A stretch of DNA of 64,000 nucleotides from an uncultured Paracoccaceae bacterium (GTDB lineage Bacteria > Pseudomonadota > Alphaproteobacteria > Rhodobacterales > Rhodobacteraceae). The position numbers and the translations under genes were made by a program. Of this stretch, positions 16,977 to 25,202 are shown piece by piece. The DNA is taken from positions 868,001 through 932,000 of the forward strand of contig CATOSU010000001.1 of assembly GCA_951812615.1 (NCBI GenBank), given 5' to 3'. A model generated the notes under the pieces. It worked only from the letters and a program-made list of their open reading frames with translations. It did no database searches and had not been told where the DNA came from. Numbering within the stretch: position 1 is the stretch's first letter; each line of letters begins with the position of its first letter.

Positions 16977-17623
16977 TCGACCAGATCCGGCAGATCGTCA
17001 AACCGGTGCAGCAACGCCTCGGGGGCCAGCGCTGCCATGTCCTCGCCCGAGGGGCCGAAGGTCACCAGCACCGAGGGCACACCGGCGGCCCGCGCCGTGT
17101 TCCGGTCGGTGTCCGAATCGCCGATCAGGACCGTGCGCGCCGGATCGCCGCCGCAACGCCGGGCTGCCTCGCGCAGCGGTTCGGGGTCCGGTTTGCGCAC
17201 CGGCAGGGTGTCAGCCCCGACCAGCGCGGCAAAATCGTCCCGGATGCCCAGCGACCGCAGCAGCTGATCGGCCAGCCTTTCGGGCTTGTTGGTGCAGATG
17301 CCCACGCCCAGCCCGCGCCGCCGCAACTCCTCAACCGCGTCCATCGCGCCGTCAAACAGCGTCGTATGATGGTCGATCGCTGCCCCGTAGGCCTCCAGCA
17401 GAACCGGGTAATACCGGTCGATCATCGCCTCGTCCGGGCGCCCGAGCCGCGTCAGCCCGGCCCGCAGCATCACCCGGGCACCGCGCAGCGCCACCCCGGC
17501 ATCTGCCGCCGGATCGAGGATGTCGCCCTCGCCCATCTGCCGGAAACAGGCATTGGCGGCGGCAATCAGGTCGCCGGACGTGTCCGCCAGCGTTCCGTCC
17601 AGATCGAAAATGACTGTGCGCAT
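16961..17623 (-). CDS. gph: Phosphoglycolate phosphatase (HAD family)
   Basis: The 220-residue HAD hydrolase removes phosphate from 2-phosphoglycolate. Motif I is FDLDGTLADT with the nucleophile Asp, motif II lies near GICTNKP, motif III has the Lys in RKPDPEPL, and motif IV is IGDSDTDRNTARAAG. The cap domain lies between residues 15 and 80. GGAGCAG precedes the ATG at 17623. It converges on and overlaps the MmgE/PrpD gene by 16 bases. Sequence alone cannot exclude a related sugar-phosphate substrate. Confidence 0.88.
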   Translation of the reverse strand: MRTVIFDLDGTLADTSGDLIAAANACFRQMGEGDILDPAADAGVALRGARVMLRAGLTRLGRPDEAMIDRYYPVLLEAYGAAIDHHTTLFDGAMDAVEELRRRGLGVGICTNKPERLADQLLRSLGIRDDFAALVGADTLPVRKPDPEPLREAARRCGGDPARTVLIGDSDTDRNTARAAGVPSVLVTFGPSGEDMAALAPEALLHRFDDLPDLVDQLTG

Positions 17624-17727
17624 TGTGTTCTGCTCCGGCCTGTCGATATGCTCGGCGGATAAGGCGGCGATCCCGGAAACACAAAGCTTTTTTGCAGATC
17701 GGCGCGGTATCACCGATCGGGGGCCCT

Positions 17728-18264
17728 ATGGCAGAGCAGTTTGAACGCATCGAAGACCGTCACCGGGCTTTCGTCGAGGAGCAGCACATGTTCTTCGTGG
17801 CCACCGCCGCCCCGGACGGCCGGGTCAACCTGTCGCCCAAGGGACAGGATTCGCTGCGCATTCTCGGGCCGAGCCGCCTGTTGTGGCTGAACCTGACCGG
17901 CAGCGGCAACGAAACCGCCGGCCATCTGCTGGAAAACCCGCGCATGACGCTGATGTGGTGTTCGTTCACGTTGAAGCCCATGATCTACCGCGCTTATGGC
18001 ACCGCCCGCGCGGTGCACCGGGACGCGCCGGAATGGGCCGGGCTTGCCGTCCACTTTCCCGACTACCCCGGCGCACGGCAGATCTTTGACATGGAGGTTG
18101 ATATGACCCAGACCTCCTGCGGCTATGCCGTGCCCCGCATGGACTTCCAGTCGGACCGGGACACGCTGACCAAATGGACCGAGGACCGCGGTCCGGACGG
18201 CATCCGCCGCTACTGGACCGAGCGGAATGCCGAAACCATCGACGGCAAACCGACCCGCGCCTGA
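17728..18264 (+). CDS. Pyridoxamine 5'-phosphate oxidase-like FMN-binding protein
   Basis: This 178-residue protein has the split-barrel flavin fold of the PNPOx-like superfamily: FFVATAAPDGRVNLSPKGQDSLRI with the FMN-phosphate contacts, then LLWLNLTGSGNETAGHL and PRMTLMWCSF. It lacks the C-terminal dimerisation segment of true PdxH and ends with a tail (TLTKWTEDRGPDGIRRYW) typical of general-stress or unknown-substrate members. GGGGG precedes the ATG. It diverges from gph and converges on the FkbM gene, with 12 bases between stops. Role not assignable. Confidence 0.82.
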   Translation: MAEQFERIEDRHRAFVEEQHMFFVATAAPDGRVNLSPKGQDSLRILGPSRLLWLNLTGSGNETAGHLLENPRMTLMWCSFTLKPMIYRAYGTARAVHRDAPEWAGLAVHFPDYPGARQIFDMEVDMTQTSCGYAVPRMDFQSDRDTLTKWTEDRGPDGIRRYWTERNAETIDGKPTRA

Positions 18265-18276
18265 TCCGGTCGGTTT

Positions 18277-18996
18277 TCAGCGCTTCACATAAAGGACGTC
18301 GCCGTGCCGGGGCACGCGCCACGGCCGGTGCGAGGCGAGGCGGTAACCGCGCCCGCGAAAATGCGCGTCGATATCGGCAAACATCGCGCCGCCGTCATAC
18401 ATCGGCACCCGGCTGACTTCGCATTTGCACAGGTCGAACGGGTCCAGCCCGTCGCCCAGCCCCTGCAGAACTGCCAGCTCATGTCCCTGCACATCGACAA
18501 CCAGCATCGCCTTTTGAGCGGCGGCAAGGTCGATGTCGTGCCGGGCCAGGATTTTCGGCAGCGTGGTGGTGCGCAGGGTGATCTCGTCCCCGCTTTCGCC
18601 ATGGCCCGGAAAGCGGGTGCGATAGGTATCGGTCGAATGGTGCACAGAAGAGGACGACCCGTCGCCCTTGAACCGGAAAAAGGTCAGGTCTTCGCCTTCC
18701 TCGTCCGAAACCAGCGCACATTCCGCCACGTGGCGGGTCGGCCCGCCGCGTTCGGCCAGCACCTCCTGCAGCCGGGCAAACGTGTCCGGGTCGGCCTCGA
18801 TCCACAGCACGGTCCGGGCGCCATACTTCTCATAAACTTCCGCGTCCTCGGCCCAGTGCGCGCCGACATGAACCACCAGATCGACCGGCGCCAGCCGGTC
18901 CATCAGCAATTCGTAGCGCGAGGCCCGGAAATATTTGTGCCATCGCCGCGGCAACAATTTTTTCCCGGCCTTTTCAATTCGTTTCAAGGCCCGCAT
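18277..18996 (-). CDS. FkbM-family SAM-dependent methyltransferase
   Basis: This 239-residue protein has a Rossmann methyltransferase core: VDLVVHVGAHWAEDAEVY is motif I (SAM loop), TVLWIEADPDTFARLQ the acidic ribose contact, and MLVVDVQGHELAVLQGL the FkbM-type motif IV. FkbM proteins O-methylate sugars, polyketides or surface glycans. A basic N-terminus (MRALKRIEKAGKKLLPRRWH) precedes the domain. No glycan cluster is adjacent, so the acceptor is unknown. Confidence 0.85.
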   Translation of the reverse strand: MRALKRIEKAGKKLLPRRWHKYFRASRYELLMDRLAPVDLVVHVGAHWAEDAEVYEKYGARTVLWIEADPDTFARLQEVLAERGGPTRHVAECALVSDEEGEDLTFFRFKGDGSSSSVHHSTDTYRTRFPGHGESGDEITLRTTTLPKILARHDIDLAAAQKAMLVVDVQGHELAVLQGLGDGLDPFDLCKCEVSRVPMYDGGAMFADIDAHFRGRGYRLASHRPWRVPRHGDVLYVKR

Positions 18997-19061
18997 ACCT
19001 GTCCCGTACCAGAGCGCTTGCCCCTTGGGAAGCCTCCGGGCCGTCTGACCGCGAGGATGCG

Positions 19062-19739
19062 ATGCACGAACCTTATCTGGAAGAACTGAAGGCGCTGGCG
19101 AACCCGGCCAAGGCCGCGGACATGGCGCGCTATCACAAGGTGGACCGCGATTATCTGGGGCTGGCCAACCCGCAGGTCGACGGGCTGACCCGAGCGTGGC
19201 GCGCGGATCTGGACGTGGCGGGGCGGGTCGAACTGGCCCGCGGGCTGTGGGCCACGAACATATTCGAGGCCCGGCTGGCCGCCACCAAGCTGCTGACGCA
19301 GGCGCGGATCCGGCCCGATGACGCGGTCTGGGACCTGATCCAGAGCTGGGTGCCCGATTTCGACAGCTGGGCGCTGGCCGATCACGCCTGCATCGCGGGA
19401 CAGAAACGGCTGGTGGCCGACCCCGCGCGGCTGAATGACGTGGAGCCGTGGACCCGGTCAGATCACATGTGGACGCGGCGGGCGGCTCTGGTGATCACCC
19501 TGCCGTCGTGCAAGCAGCGTCATCCGAAACCGGAGGAGCTTGCCGCCCGCGACCGCATTCTGGGCTGGGCGGCGGGTTATGTGTCCGACCGCGACTGGTT
19601 CATCCAGAAGGCCGTGGCCTGGTGGCTGCGCGATCTGTCGAAACGCGATCCGGAGCGGGTGCGGGCGTTTCTGGAGGACCATGGGGAGCAGATGAAGCCC
19701 TTCGCGCGCAAGGAAGCGTCGAAATACCTGCCGTCCTGA
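19062..19739 (+). CDS. DNA alkylation repair protein (AlkD-like HEAT-repeat)
   Basis: This 225-residue all-helical protein matches the AlkD/DNA alkylation repair family, HEAT-like glycosylases that excise cationic alkylpurines. Family signatures are ARGLWATNIFEARLAATKLL, LIQSWVPDFDSWALADH with the DNA-contacting Trp/Asp, and AVAWWLRDLSKRDPERV. The closest family is the predicted alkylation-repair subgroup; activity is not proved by sequence. It stands alone. The region after it holds a mobile-looking short element. Confidence 0.83.
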   Translation: MHEPYLEELKALANPAKAADMARYHKVDRDYLGLANPQVDGLTRAWRADLDVAGRVELARGLWATNIFEARLAATKLLTQARIRPDDAVWDLIQSWVPDFDSWALADHACIAGQKRLVADPARLNDVEPWTRSDHMWTRRAALVITLPSCKQRHPKPEELAARDRILGWAAGYVSDRDWFIQKAVAWWLRDLSKRDPERVRAFLEDHGEQMKPFARKEASKYLPS

Positions 19740-19751
19740 CACTGCGTGACC

Positions 19752-19800
19752 GCGATCAGAAGACCACACGCACCTCGGTCAATGTACCTTCCGATCTCTT
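19752..19800 (-). pseudogene. Duplicated tail fragment of the neighbouring lipoprotein gene
   Basis: The bases GCGATCAGAAGACCAC and the following TCGGTCA repeat the 3' end of the lipoprotein gene at 19984. The minus-strand translation ends LTEVRVVF, against LTEVKVVF in the intact gene. Only about 50 bases are recognisable. It looks like a truncated second copy of that gene's end. Confidence 0.6.
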
Positions 19801-19820
19801 CAAAAGGCGGCTGGCCAACC

Positions 19821-19960
19821 GTAGGGTGGGCAATCTGCCCACCAGAATCCACCACCGCCAGCAAACAAGGCCGCCACGCAACCACAGCCGTCCGTTGGAT
19901 ACGTACGCGCACGCACCTCTACCCTCGCCGGGTGGGTGATACGCTGAGAGCACACCCTAC
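19821..19960. repeat. Small element with terminal inverted repeats (MITE- or REP-like)
   Basis: About 140 bases are bounded by GTAGGGTGGGC at the left and GCACACCCTAC at the right; the ends are inverted copies with one mismatch. The left end also forms a local hairpin, GGTGGGCAATCTGCCCACC. There is no coding capacity. The end sequence resembles short GTAGGGTG interspersed repeats seen in many bacteria. It lies between the truncated gene tail and its intact copy. Confidence 0.5.
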
Positions 19961-19983
19961 AACAGGGACCAATTGCACCGCGA

Positions 19984-20433
19984 TCAGAAGACCACCTTCA
20001 CTTCGGTCAGTTCCGTCAGCGGCAGGCCCAGCGCCTGCATCGCCTCAAGCGACAGGTGGCTGCCGCCGGTGGCCGGGCCGCCCGCCGGGATCAGGGTGAC
20101 GTTTACGCCCTTGTCGCCGAAATGCACCTGTCCGGCGCGTTCTGCAGTGACCAGCGGGGTTTCCATCCACGCCCCCGGTCTGGCCGGGTCGCCCAGCGCC
20201 GCGATGGTCGTCGCGGTTTGCCCACTGGTCGGCACCGGCACCGGATCGCCGGCTGCCGCGGTTTCCGTCTCGGGGACGTCTTCGATGGCCATGGGCGCGA
20301 CCAGCGGATCGCCCGTGGCCGCTTCGGCCGCCACCGGTTCGGGATCGGCGGGCCGGACCAGCCTGTCGGTGACGCCGGACACCTGCTCGCATCCGCAGAT
20401 CAGCCCGACACAAAGGAACACAACATATCGCAT
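19984..20433 (-). CDS. Putative lipoprotein of unknown function
   Basis: This 149-residue protein has a lipoprotein signal (MRYVVFLCVGLICGC) with acylated Cys15. A long Pro/Ala/Glu-rich linker (about residues 25-75) leads to a small conserved C-terminal domain with DPARPGAWMETPLV and a tail GPATGGSHLSLEAMQALGLP. Proteins with this tail occur in other Rhodobacteraceae and are often misnamed D-galactarate dehydratase; there is no enzyme domain here. It diverges from moaA. Confidence 0.7.
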   Translation of the reverse strand: MRYVVFLCVGLICGCEQVSGVTDRLVRPADPEPVAAEAATGDPLVAPMAIEDVPETETAAAGDPVPVPTSGQTATTIAALGDPARPGAWMETPLVTAERAGQVHFGDKGVNVTLIPAGGPATGGSHLSLEAMQALGLPLTELTEVKVVF

Positions 20434-20516
20434 AAACGCATCCTAGGGGCTGCGACACGCCTCATCAATCACGTTCCGCTCTTGCCCGGAGAGGTCTGCG
20501 CATTTACCTATCTGGT

Positions 20517-21524
20517 ATGACTGCCCCGCTGATTGACCCATTCGCCCGCGCAATCACCTACCTGCGCGTCTCCGTGACCGACCGCTGCGACTTCCGCTGC
20601 GTCTATTGCATGTCCGAGAACATGACCTTCCTGCCAAAGAAGGAATTGCTGACGCTGGAGGAACTGGACCGCATGTGCTCCACCTTTGTCGGCATGGGGG
20701 TGCAGAAGCTGCGGATCACCGGCGGCGAACCGCTGGTGCGGCGCGATATCATGACGTTTTTCCACGCCATGACGCGGCATCTGGACTGCGGCGCGCTGAA
20801 GGAACTGACGCTGACCACCAACGGATCACAGCTGGAACGGTTTGCCGGCGATCTCTACGCGGCCGGGGTGCGCCGGGTGAACGTGTCCCTCGACACGCTG
20901 GACGACGACAAATTCGCCGCCATCACCCGCTGGGGCCGCCTGCCGCAGGTGCATCGCGGCATCGACGCGGCGCAAAAGGCGGGGCTGCGGATCAAGATCA
21001 ACGCCGTGGCGCTCAAAGGCTTCAACGAAGACGAATTGCCGGCAATCACCGAATGGTGCGCCGAACGCGACATGGACCTGACCTGGATCGAGGTCATGCC
21101 GATGGGCGATATCGGCAATGAAAGCCGGCTGGGCCAGTACTGGTCGCTCGAAGATGTGCGGGCGACCTATGCGCAGTTCTATACGCTGAGCGATCTCGCC
21201 GAACGCACCGGCGGCCCGGCCCGCTATGTCCGGCTGGAGGAAACCGGGCAGAAGATCGGCTTCATCACCCCGCTCAGCCACAATTTCTGTGAGAGCTGCA
21301 ACCGCGTGCGCCTGACCTGCACCGGCGAGCTTTACATGTGCCTGGGGCAGGAAGATCAGGCCGGCCTGCGCGATGCGCTGCGCAACTACCCCGATACCGC
21401 GGAACCGCTGCGGGCCGCCATTCGTGCCGCGATCGAGCGTAAACCGCAGGGCCATGATTTTGATTATTCCCGGCAGCGGCTGGATGGCCAGATGTCCCGT
21501 CACATGAGCCACACGGGCGGATGA
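20517..21524 (+). CDS. moaA: GTP 3',8-cyclase, molybdenum cofactor biosynthesis
   Basis: The 335-residue radical SAM enzyme converts GTP to 3',8-cyclo-GTP, the first step of molybdopterin synthesis. The N-terminal cluster motif is CDFRCVYC (Cys24, Cys28, Cys31), and [12 protein letters not shown] follows. The C-terminal cluster is [19 protein letters not shown]. The protein ends in the conserved Gly-Gly tail (SHTGG), which MoaA needs for activity. Its stop overlaps the waaA start by 4 bases (ATGA), coupling it to lipopolysaccharide genes with no obvious functional link. Confidence 0.96.
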   Translation: MTAPLIDPFARAITYLRVSVTDRCDFRCVYCMSENMTFLPKKELLTLEELDRMCSTFVGMGVQKLRITGGEPLVRRDIMTFFHAMTRHLDCGALKELTLTTNGSQLERFAGDLYAAGVRRVNVSLDTLDDDKFAAITRWGRLPQVHRGIDAAQKAGLRIKINAVALKGFNEDELPAITEWCAERDMDLTWIEVMPMGDIGNESRLGQYWSLEDVRATYAQFYTLSDLAERTGGPARYVRLEETGQKIGFITPLSHNFCESCNRVRLTCTGELYMCLGQEDQAGLRDALRNYPDTAEPLRAAIRAAIERKPQGHDFDYSRQRLDGQMSRHMSHTGG

Positions 21525-22828
21525 GCCGGACCACCGGCGGTGCCCCGACACCGCTTCTGCGCCTGTACCGCGGCCTGACCGGGGCGATCGCGCCGCTGGC
21601 CTACCGCAAGGTGGCCGCCAAGCTGCGGGCCCAGGACGTCCCCGAGGAACGGATTGCCGAAACCCGCGGTCAGGCCAGCCTGCCCCGACCCGGTGGCACG
21701 CTGGTGTGGTTCCACGCCGCCAGCGTCGGCGAAAGCCTGTCGGTGCTGACGCTGATCACCCGGCTCACCGACCGGCACCCGGACCTGCAGGTGCTGATCA
21801 CCTCGGGCACCGCGACCTCGGCCGCACTGATCGCCCGGCGCCTGCCGCCGCGCTGCCGGCACCAGTTCGCGCCGCTGGACACCCCGTCGGCCGTGGCCGC
21901 CTTCTATGACCACTGGTGCCCGGCGGCGGGGGTGTTCGTGGAAAGCGAGCTTTGGCCGAATATGCTGCGCGAAGGCCAGGCGCGCGGGGTCCGGCTGGCA
22001 CTGCTGAATGCGCGCATGTCCGCGAAGTCCGTCCGCGGCTGGCAGAAATGGCCGGCCACCGCGCGGGCGGTTCTGGGCACATTCGACATCCTGATCGCCC
22101 AGAACGACAGCAATGCCGAAAACCTCGCGGCCATGGGCGCGCCGCGCGACCGGATCCGCCGCGGCACCAATCTCAAGGCGCTGTCCGCGCCCCTGCCGGT
22201 CGATGCCGAAGCGCTCGCCGGTCTGCAGGCCGCGCTGGGCGACCGCCCGGTCTGGCTGGCCAGTTCGACCCATGAAGGCGAAGAGGGTATCGTCCTCGCC
22301 GCGCATAAAACCCTGCTGGGCGATCACCGCGACCTGTGCCTGTTGCTGATCCCGCGCCACCCCGAACGCGGCACGGCGGTTGCCGCGCTGATCGCGGATG
22401 CCGGGCTGCGCTTTGCCCGCCGGTCTGCCGGGGAGATGCCACGTGACGATCACACCGTCTACCTCGCGGACACCCTGGGCGAAACCGGCACCTTCTATGC
22501 CGCGGCGCCCATCGTGTTCGTCGCCGGATCGCTGAAACCCATCGGCGGCCACAACCCGTTTGAACCGGCACAGGCCGGGGCCGCCATCCTCACCGGCCCG
22601 CACCGGGCGAATTTCGCCGAAACCTATGACGCGTTGCTCGCCGGCGGGGCCGCGACCGAGGCCGGCGATGCCCGGGCGCTGGCGCAGGCCGTCGGCCACT
22701 GGCTGCACACCCCCGCGGCGCTGGACCGGGCCCGCGCGGCCGCCGGCCGCTTTGCCGAACGCGGGGACAAGGCGCTGACCCAGGTGATCGAAACCCTCGA
22801 AACCGCGCTGGACCTGCCCGATGGCTGA
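21521..22828 (+). CDS. waaA: 3-deoxy-D-manno-octulosonic acid (Kdo) transferase
   Basis: The 435-residue GT-B enzyme adds Kdo to lipid A at the inner membrane. It has an N-terminal hydrophobic anchor, [18 protein letters not shown] with the conserved catalytic Glu, [11 protein letters not shown], and the nucleotide-sugar region [20 protein letters not shown] near residue 340. It is co-translated with moaA (ATGA) and overlaps the next gene by 8 bases, forming a lipopolysaccharide core pair with it. Confidence 0.94.
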   Translation: MSRTTGGAPTPLLRLYRGLTGAIAPLAYRKVAAKLRAQDVPEERIAETRGQASLPRPGGTLVWFHAASVGESLSVLTLITRLTDRHPDLQVLITSGTATSAALIARRLPPRCRHQFAPLDTPSAVAAFYDHWCPAAGVFVESELWPNMLREGQARGVRLALLNARMSAKSVRGWQKWPATARAVLGTFDILIAQNDSNAENLAAMGAPRDRIRRGTNLKALSAPLPVDAEALAGLQAALGDRPVWLASSTHEGEEGIVLAAHKTLLGDHRDLCLLLIPRHPERGTAVAALIADAGLRFARRSAGEMPRDDHTVYLADTLGETGTFYAAAPIVFVAGSLKPIGGHNPFEPAQAGAAILTGPHRANFAETYDALLAGGAATEAGDARALAQAVGHWLHTPAALDRARAAAGRFAERGDKALTQVIETLETALDLPDG

Positions 22829-23864
22829 GCTTTTCGTCACCAATTTCAACCGCAATTTCACCGGCGTCTCGGCCACCGCCGCCACTGTCATCCGCCAGCA
22901 GGCCGGCCGCTATGACCTGCGGCTGGTGGGCCATCCCCTGCCGGGCTGCCCCGACCCGATCAGCCTGACACAGGCCCGCCGGCTCAGCAAAACCGTCACC
23001 GGACGGCCCTTCGCGATCTGGCATGTCCGCCGCAACCCGGAAATGCGCGCCGCGATCTGGGCCCGCGACGTGCTGAAACTGCCGATCCGCATTGTCTTCA
23101 CCTCCGCCGCCCAGCGCCGGCATTCGATGTTTCCGCGCTGGCTGATCTCGCGCATGGACGCCGTGGTCGCCACCAGCGATGCGGCGGCGGGTTTCGTGCC
23201 CCATGTCCGCGCCACCGTGCCGCACGGGGTCGATACCGACCTCTTCGTCCCGGCCCCGGACCGGGCGGCGGCATGGGCGGCCCTGGGCTATGGCGGCAGC
23301 CGCGGTGTCGCCACCATCGGCCGGGTGCGCCCGGAAAAGGGCACCGACCTCTTCGTCGACACGATGCTGCAGCTGCTGCCGGACCTGCCCGACGTCACCG
23401 CGCTGGTCATCGGCCGGCCCACCCGGGATCACCAGAAATTTGACCTCACGCTCAAGGACAAGGTGCAGCGCGCCGGCATGATCAACCGCATCCGCTTCAT
23501 CGGCGAACTGCCGCCCGACCGGCTGCCCGGCATGATGCAGGCCCTGTCGCTGACCGTGCAGCTGCCGCGCTACGAAGGCTATGGCATGGTCCCGCTCGAA
23601 GGCATGGCCTCCGGCGTGCCCTTCGTCGCCAGCGACGCCGGGCATTACTCCGAATTCGCCGCGCAGGGCCGCAGCGGGGTCGTGGTGCCGCAGGAGATGC
23701 TGCATACCGCCGCCGAGGCCGCCCGCGCCATCCTGACCGATCCGGCCCGCCATGCCGCCATGGCCGCCGCCGCCCGCGACATCGCCACCAACAGCTTCAG
23801 CGCCCGGACCGAAACAGACGGGATCGACCGGGTCTACCAGTCGCTGTGGTCACAGACCCCCTGA
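22821..23864 (+). CDS. lpcC: Lipopolysaccharide core glycosyltransferase, LpcC-type (GT4)
   Basis: This 347-residue GT4 glycosyltransferase resembles the rhizobial core mannosyltransferase LpcC. Features: the N-terminal acceptor domain ([20 protein letters not shown]), PHGVDTDLFVPA, GRVRPEKGTDLFVDTML at the start of the donor domain, and the E-x7-E motif in PRYEGYGMVPLEGMASG. Overlap with waaA supports a role in the lipopolysaccharide inner core. The mannose assignment is by family analogy. Confidence 0.85.
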   Translation: MAELFVTNFNRNFTGVSATAATVIRQQAGRYDLRLVGHPLPGCPDPISLTQARRLSKTVTGRPFAIWHVRRNPEMRAAIWARDVLKLPIRIVFTSAAQRRHSMFPRWLISRMDAVVATSDAAAGFVPHVRATVPHGVDTDLFVPAPDRAAAWAALGYGGSRGVATIGRVRPEKGTDLFVDTMLQLLPDLPDVTALVIGRPTRDHQKFDLTLKDKVQRAGMINRIRFIGELPPDRLPGMMQALSLTVQLPRYEGYGMVPLEGMASGVPFVASDAGHYSEFAAQGRSGVVVPQEMLHTAAEAARAILTDPARHAAMAAAARDIATNSFSARTETDGIDRVYQSLWSQTP

Positions 23865-23865
23865 T

Positions 23866-23889
23866 CTTCATCTTTGTGCAAATACTCAA
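23866..23889 (-). repeat. Intergenic repeat, copy 3 (downstream of lpcC)
   Basis: It matches the 24-mer at 5404 and 8359 with one difference (TTTGTGCAAATAC). It starts one base after the lpcC stop. Here, unlike the other two copies, no start codon follows on the minus strand. Confidence 0.75.
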
Positions 23890-23985
23890 TGCCCCGCGCG
23901 CCCCGCACGCGGACATTGCCGCCGGAACACCCCGCGGGACGGCGGGCGGGGCGAGCTGCGTCAGCAGGAGCGGCGCGCGTCCGTC

Positions 23986-24759
23986 TCAGAGCCCCTTGGG
24001 ATGGGTCAGGAATTCCTCGATGACATGGTCGGGCGCCTTGGTGTAATCGCCGGCCCGGCTCACCCCCTGCCCGGTCAGCTCTTTCAGTTCCACCGCCATC
24101 TTCGCCATCTTCACCGCGATCGGGATCCCGTTCACCACCGGCGCACCATCGATCTGGTGGTCGCGGAACCGCGAAAACAGCAGCATCGGAATGCCACCAC
24201 CGGGGATCAGCACATCCGTCCCGCCGGCCACCAGCGGCGCACCCTGCGCCTCGAACAGCTGCCGGACCGTTTCGGCCTTGTCGGCATCGCCGTAGGCTTC
24301 AAGGATCTGACCGGGTTCAAAGGTCATCGCATGCACACCCGTGACCCGTTCTTTCAGCCCGTATTTGCCGATCTGGTGGTGAAACCACGGGATGAAGCGC
24401 GGGTTAATCGTCACGATCCCGATCCGCTGGCCCATCTGGCAGCACCACAGCATCGTCGCCTCGCCCAGCCCGATCACGGGGATGTCGACCACGCTGCGCG
24501 CCTCGTAGAGGCCGGCATCCTGAAAATGCCCGACAACGAAGGCGTCATAGCCTTCCCGCTCGGCCTGAACCGCGTTCACGATCATCTCCCGCGCACAGCG
24601 CCATTCCATCAGCGGATGGGCGTAGCTGTCATAGGGTGTTATGCCGCGGATATGAACCTCCGCACCCGGCCCCGCGATCTCGTTCAGATGAGGCTGCAGC
24701 ATGTCCCAGTAGGACGCGCCGTTTTCGTAATCGACATAAGACTGATACCAGATCTTCAT
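23986..24759 (-). CDS. Aspartate/glutamate racemase family protein (hydantoin racemase-like)
   Basis: This 257-residue protein resembles the Asp/Glu/hydantoin racemase superfamily. It begins MKIWYQSYVDYENGASYWDM, has FVVGHFQDAGLYEARSVVDIPVIGLGEA in the first lobe and APLVAGGTDVLIPGGGIPMLL in the second. The usual catalytic Cys pair is not plainly present: the first-lobe position reads GHFQDAG. It may therefore act as a maleate isomerase- or decarboxylase-like relative, or be altered. Its ATG overlaps the thioesterase stop (ATGA), and the two form a unit with the MATE gene. Confidence 0.78.
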   Translation of the reverse strand: MKIWYQSYVDYENGASYWDMLQPHLNEIAGPGAEVHIRGITPYDSYAHPLMEWRCAREMIVNAVQAEREGYDAFVVGHFQDAGLYEARSVVDIPVIGLGEATMLWCCQMGQRIGIVTINPRFIPWFHHQIGKYGLKERVTGVHAMTFEPGQILEAYGDADKAETVRQLFEAQGAPLVAGGTDVLIPGGGIPMLLFSRFRDHQIDGAPVVNGIPIAVKMAKMAVELKELTGQGVSRAGDYTKAPDHVIEEFLTHPKGL

Positions 24760-25202
24760 TCCGGCGGCTCCAGATTGACCAGCGCGCCGGGCTCGCTCAG
24801 CGCCTTGCGGATGTCCTCGGGGATCGGCTTGGAAGCGATGTTGCCATCGTCCTGTATCTGGGCATGGATCCGGATCGCCCGGCCCTCGCAGATGGTGGCC
24901 CCGTCGCGGACCTGCACCGCCTTGCAGTCCCAGTGGATGGTCGATTTGGTCATCTTGGCAAGGTGAATGATGGTGCGCACCTTGTCGCCATAGGCCGCCG
25001 GGCCGATGAACTTGAAATGCACGTCTCCCATCACGAAGGCGGTGCGGCTTTCGCGGATCAGCTTGTCGGTGGGATAGCCGATCACGCGCAAAAGCTCGTG
25101 CTCGGTATCGTTGAACCACGCCAGCATCAGCGGAAAATACACCAGCCCGAACGGATCGCTTTCGCCCCAGTTCACAGTCAGTTCGCGGGAATACATCATC
25201 AT
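24756..25202 (-). CDS. Acyl-CoA thioesterase, 4HBT hot-dog fold
   Basis: This 148-residue hot-dog protein resembles YbgC/4-hydroxybenzoyl-CoA thioesterases. The characteristic segment WGESDPFGLVYFPLMLAWFND contains the catalytic Asp at the N-terminal end of the long helix. Translation starts at ATG 25202 in a TGATG overlap with the MATE stop, with GAGGAG upstream. Co-translation with a racemase-like enzyme and an efflux pump suggests handling of a specific acyl-CoA or aromatic compound; substrate unknown. Confidence 0.85.
   Translation of the reverse strand: MMMYSRELTVNWGESDPFGLVYFPLMLAWFNDTEHELLRVIGYPTDKLIRESRTAFVMGDVHFKFIGPAAYGDKVRTIIHLAKMTKSTIHWDCKAVQVRDGATICEGRAIRIHAQIQDDGNIASKPIPEDIRKALSEPGALVNLEPPE

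Noticed and set aside
19984-20433. D-galactarate dehydratase
   Set aside because: This name is attached to similar short lipoproteins in public annotations, but the protein is 149 residues long and has no dehydratase domain.
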